The notes beneath the pieces are model-generated. The model was not told where the DNA came from. It searched no databases and saw only the letters and a list, made by a program, of their open reading frames with translations. From positions 1-60,225 of the forward strand of contig JAYNHP010000011.1 of assembly GCA_038108155.1 (NCBI GenBank): a stretch of DNA of 60,225 nucleotides. Reading direction: 5' to 3'. Position numbers and translations under genes: made by a program. The DNA is from MED-G20 sp038108155. Its GTDB lineage: Bacteria; Bacteroidota; Bacteroidia; Flavobacteriales_D; Parvicellaceae. Below, piece by piece: positions 58,940 through 60,225 of the stretch. Position 1 is the stretch's first letter, and the number at the start of each line of letters is the position of its first letter.

Positions 58940-60225
58940 ATGAGAAATATTTTTTTTAGTATCGTTTTATTATTCTTTTGCTGCTCATTTATTCTAGAAA
59001 ATAACCAAAGGTCTTTAAAAACAATAACTTTTAGCGAGCACATTGCACCAATTTTTTATAGCAATTGTACAGGATGTCACCATATTGGTGGAGTAGGCTC
59101 ATTTTCACTGATTGATTTTCAAAGTGCCTATAATTATAGAAATGCTATTCAAGGATCTGTTTTATCTGGGTATATGCCTCCTTGGCCGCCAGATACTAAC
59201 TATTCTAATTTTAGGCATGAGAGAATATTGTCTAATCAAGAAATTAATTTAATTAATACTTGGGTTGGTCTTGGGGCCCCCGAGGGAAATCCTAATCTAA
59301 CACCACCAGCTCCAAATTACAATACTAGCGGTCCTCAGCTAGGAACACCAGATCTCACTTTATCAGCACCTGCCTACTCTAGTAATGCCTTTCAAAATGA
59401 TGACTATGTTTGCTTCACTATTCCAAGTAATTTATTAACAGATAAAAAAATTAGGGCAGTAGAAGTTGTTCCTGGAAACTTAGCTATTGTACATCACTGT
59501 TTGGTTTATATTGATCCTTCAGGGAATTCATCTTCAGGAGTTCAAAATAATTGTATGGGGCCTACTAATGGAAATTTGGTTGGAGAATTTGCTCCTGGTT
59601 CTTTGCCAATTACATATCCTGGTGATGATAATATGGCATTTGGGATGAATTTTCCTGCAAATAGCAATGTTATATTGGCAATGCATTACCCTGTCGGGTC
59701 GCTAGGAATGATAGACAGTACGAAAGTTCACTTTTATTTTTATCCGGATCAAGTAAATCAATTTAGAGAAATTGAAATTAATCCAATTATTCAAAATCTT
59801 AGTTTTTGTGTTCCTCCAAATCAAACAAAGACTGTAAATGACGATTATCAAATACCAAACTCTTTTCCAGCACTGTCTCTCTTTGGGGTATTTCCTCACA
59901 TGCATTTAATTGGTAAATCTATTGAAACTTATGGTCTCAATTTAAATGGTGATACAACGAATTTCATTAAAATTCCTGACTGGGATTTTGAATGGCAAGG
60001 GGCTTATCATTTTAGAAAAATGTTAAAACTTGATCCTGGGAGCACTATAAAAGCTTCCGCATTTTACGACAATACATCTGCCAATTTACATAACCCTAAT
60101 ATCCCTCCTCAAACCATTTGTGGTGGCTTAAATACAACTGACGAAATGTTTGTGATATACTACCTATTTACAAACTACATGTCTGGTGACGAGAATCTAG
60201 ACTTGGACTCTTTAAGTCAAAATGG
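58940..60225 (+). CDS. cytochrome c / copper type II monooxygenase fusion (3' end outside window)
   Basis: An open frame runs from the ATG at 58940 to the window edge (428 codons seen). It opens with a hydrophobic export signal with two Cys (LLFFCCSF, a possible lipobox). A cytochrome c motif CTGCH (Cys43, Cys46, His47) follows, with GYMPPWPPD providing a likely Met ligand. Then come the hallmarks of PHM/dopamine-beta-monooxygenase-type enzymes: IVHHCLVYI (His185, His186), AMHYPVG (His249), FPHMHLIGKS (His320, His322) and TDEMFVIYY (Met403). These are all six ligands of the two copper sites. Acts outside the cytoplasm; the substrate is unknown. Confidence 0.85.
   Translation, partial: MRNIFFSIVLLFFCCSFILENNQRSLKTITFSEHIAPIFYSNCTGCHHIGGVGSFSLIDFQSAYNYRNAIQGSVLSGYMPPWPPDTNYSNFRHERILSNQEINLINTWVGLGAPEGNPNLTPPAPNYNTSGPQLGTPDLTLSAPAYSSNAFQNDDYVCFTIPSNLLTDKKIRAVEVVPGNLAIVHHCLVYIDPSGNSSSGVQNNCMGPTNGNLVGEFAPGSLPITYPGDDNMAFGMNFPANSNVILAMHYPVGSLGMIDSTKVHFYFYPDQVNQFREIEINPIIQNLSFCVPPNQTKTVNDDYQIPNSFPALSLFGVFPHMHLIGKSIETYGLNLNGDTTNFIKIPDWDFEWQGAYHFRKMLKLDPGSTIKASAFYDNTSANLHNPNIPPQTICGGLNTTDEMFVIYYLFTNYMSGDENLDLDSLSQN

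Noticed and set aside
59702..59905. 67-codon minus-strand frame near the right edge
   Set aside because: It is antisense to the copper-monooxygenase gene, where all conserved motifs lie on the plus strand.
1..60225. CRISPR arrays, insertion sequences, prophage or integrative elements
   Set aside because: No direct-repeat/spacer series, transposase, integrase, inverted-repeat ends or phage genes were seen, and coding is continuous with housekeeping and envelope genes.

Overview
This is an AT-rich window from a Bacteroidota genome, most likely a marine-type member of the Flavobacteriales. That placement is inferred from lineage markers: a type IX secretion (T9SS) cluster with a type B sorting-domain protein, PorP/SprF and a PorE-like OmpA protein; a TonB-dependent receptor with a carboxypeptidase-regulatory-like N-terminus; an HU/SPOR protein; the order ftsX-DUF3098-uppP-truB-queA; the order coaX-OMP-TPR-lptC; and promoter-like elements of the Bacteroidota form TTG-N19/20-TAnnTTTG. 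Genes are tightly packed. No gap between genes exceeds about 215 bases, and I found no transposon, prophage, CRISPR array or rRNA.

Layout. 54-5342 (+): an operon of oxygenases for aromatic compounds (hmgA, hppD, a tryptophan 2,3-dioxygenase, paaABC) that stops after paaC. 5332-6087 (-): a glycosyltransferase. 6189-7888 (+): nitroreductase, small membrane protein, outer-membrane barrel. 7885-12178 (-): rimP-nusA-infB. 12319-14649 (+): dprA and a LolC/E-like permease. 14646-22550 (-): a cell-envelope operon (coaX, OMP, TPR protein, lptC, small membrane protein, CNNM/CorC protein) behind the ion-pumping pyrophosphatase hppA. 22755-24098 (+): secreted zinc metalloprotease. 24092-28853 (-): AsmA-like protein, M23 peptidase, methyltransferase. 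28925-37317 (+): tatC, lptB, tsaB, a SiaC-like protein, OmpH/Skp-like, TonB-like, a YwqK/MORN-like repeat protein and a TonB-dependent receptor. 37314-43502 (-): recX, HU/SPOR, uvrC, polyprenyl synthase, a lamin-tail secreted protein. 43553-45923 (+): asd and a MATE transporter. 45912-50699 (-): ftsX, DUF3098, uppP, truB, queA, rlmN. 50912-58753 (+): the T9SS cargo/PorP/PorE-like triad, gltX, folB. Then tRNA-Cys and, running off the right edge, a cytochrome c / copper monooxygenase fusion.

How it works together. Most genes are housekeeping (translation, envelope assembly, undecaprenyl and queuosine metabolism). The accessory themes are oxygen-dependent breakdown of Tyr, Trp and phenylacetate; surface display through T9SS; and an exported copper/heme enzyme.

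Two structural features recur. All six convergent gene junctions overlap by 4-12 bp, leaving no room for a terminator between the genes. All three convincing intrinsic terminators instead sit 1-6 nt upstream of a start codon (rimP, coaX, rlmN), where they would act as leader attenuators or as terminators overlapping the next gene's control region. I did not find one obviously new multi-gene system. The strongest leads are the heme/copper monooxygenase fusion, the terminator/start-codon arrangement, the SiaC-like protein lacking its phospho-threonine, and the truncated paa operon.
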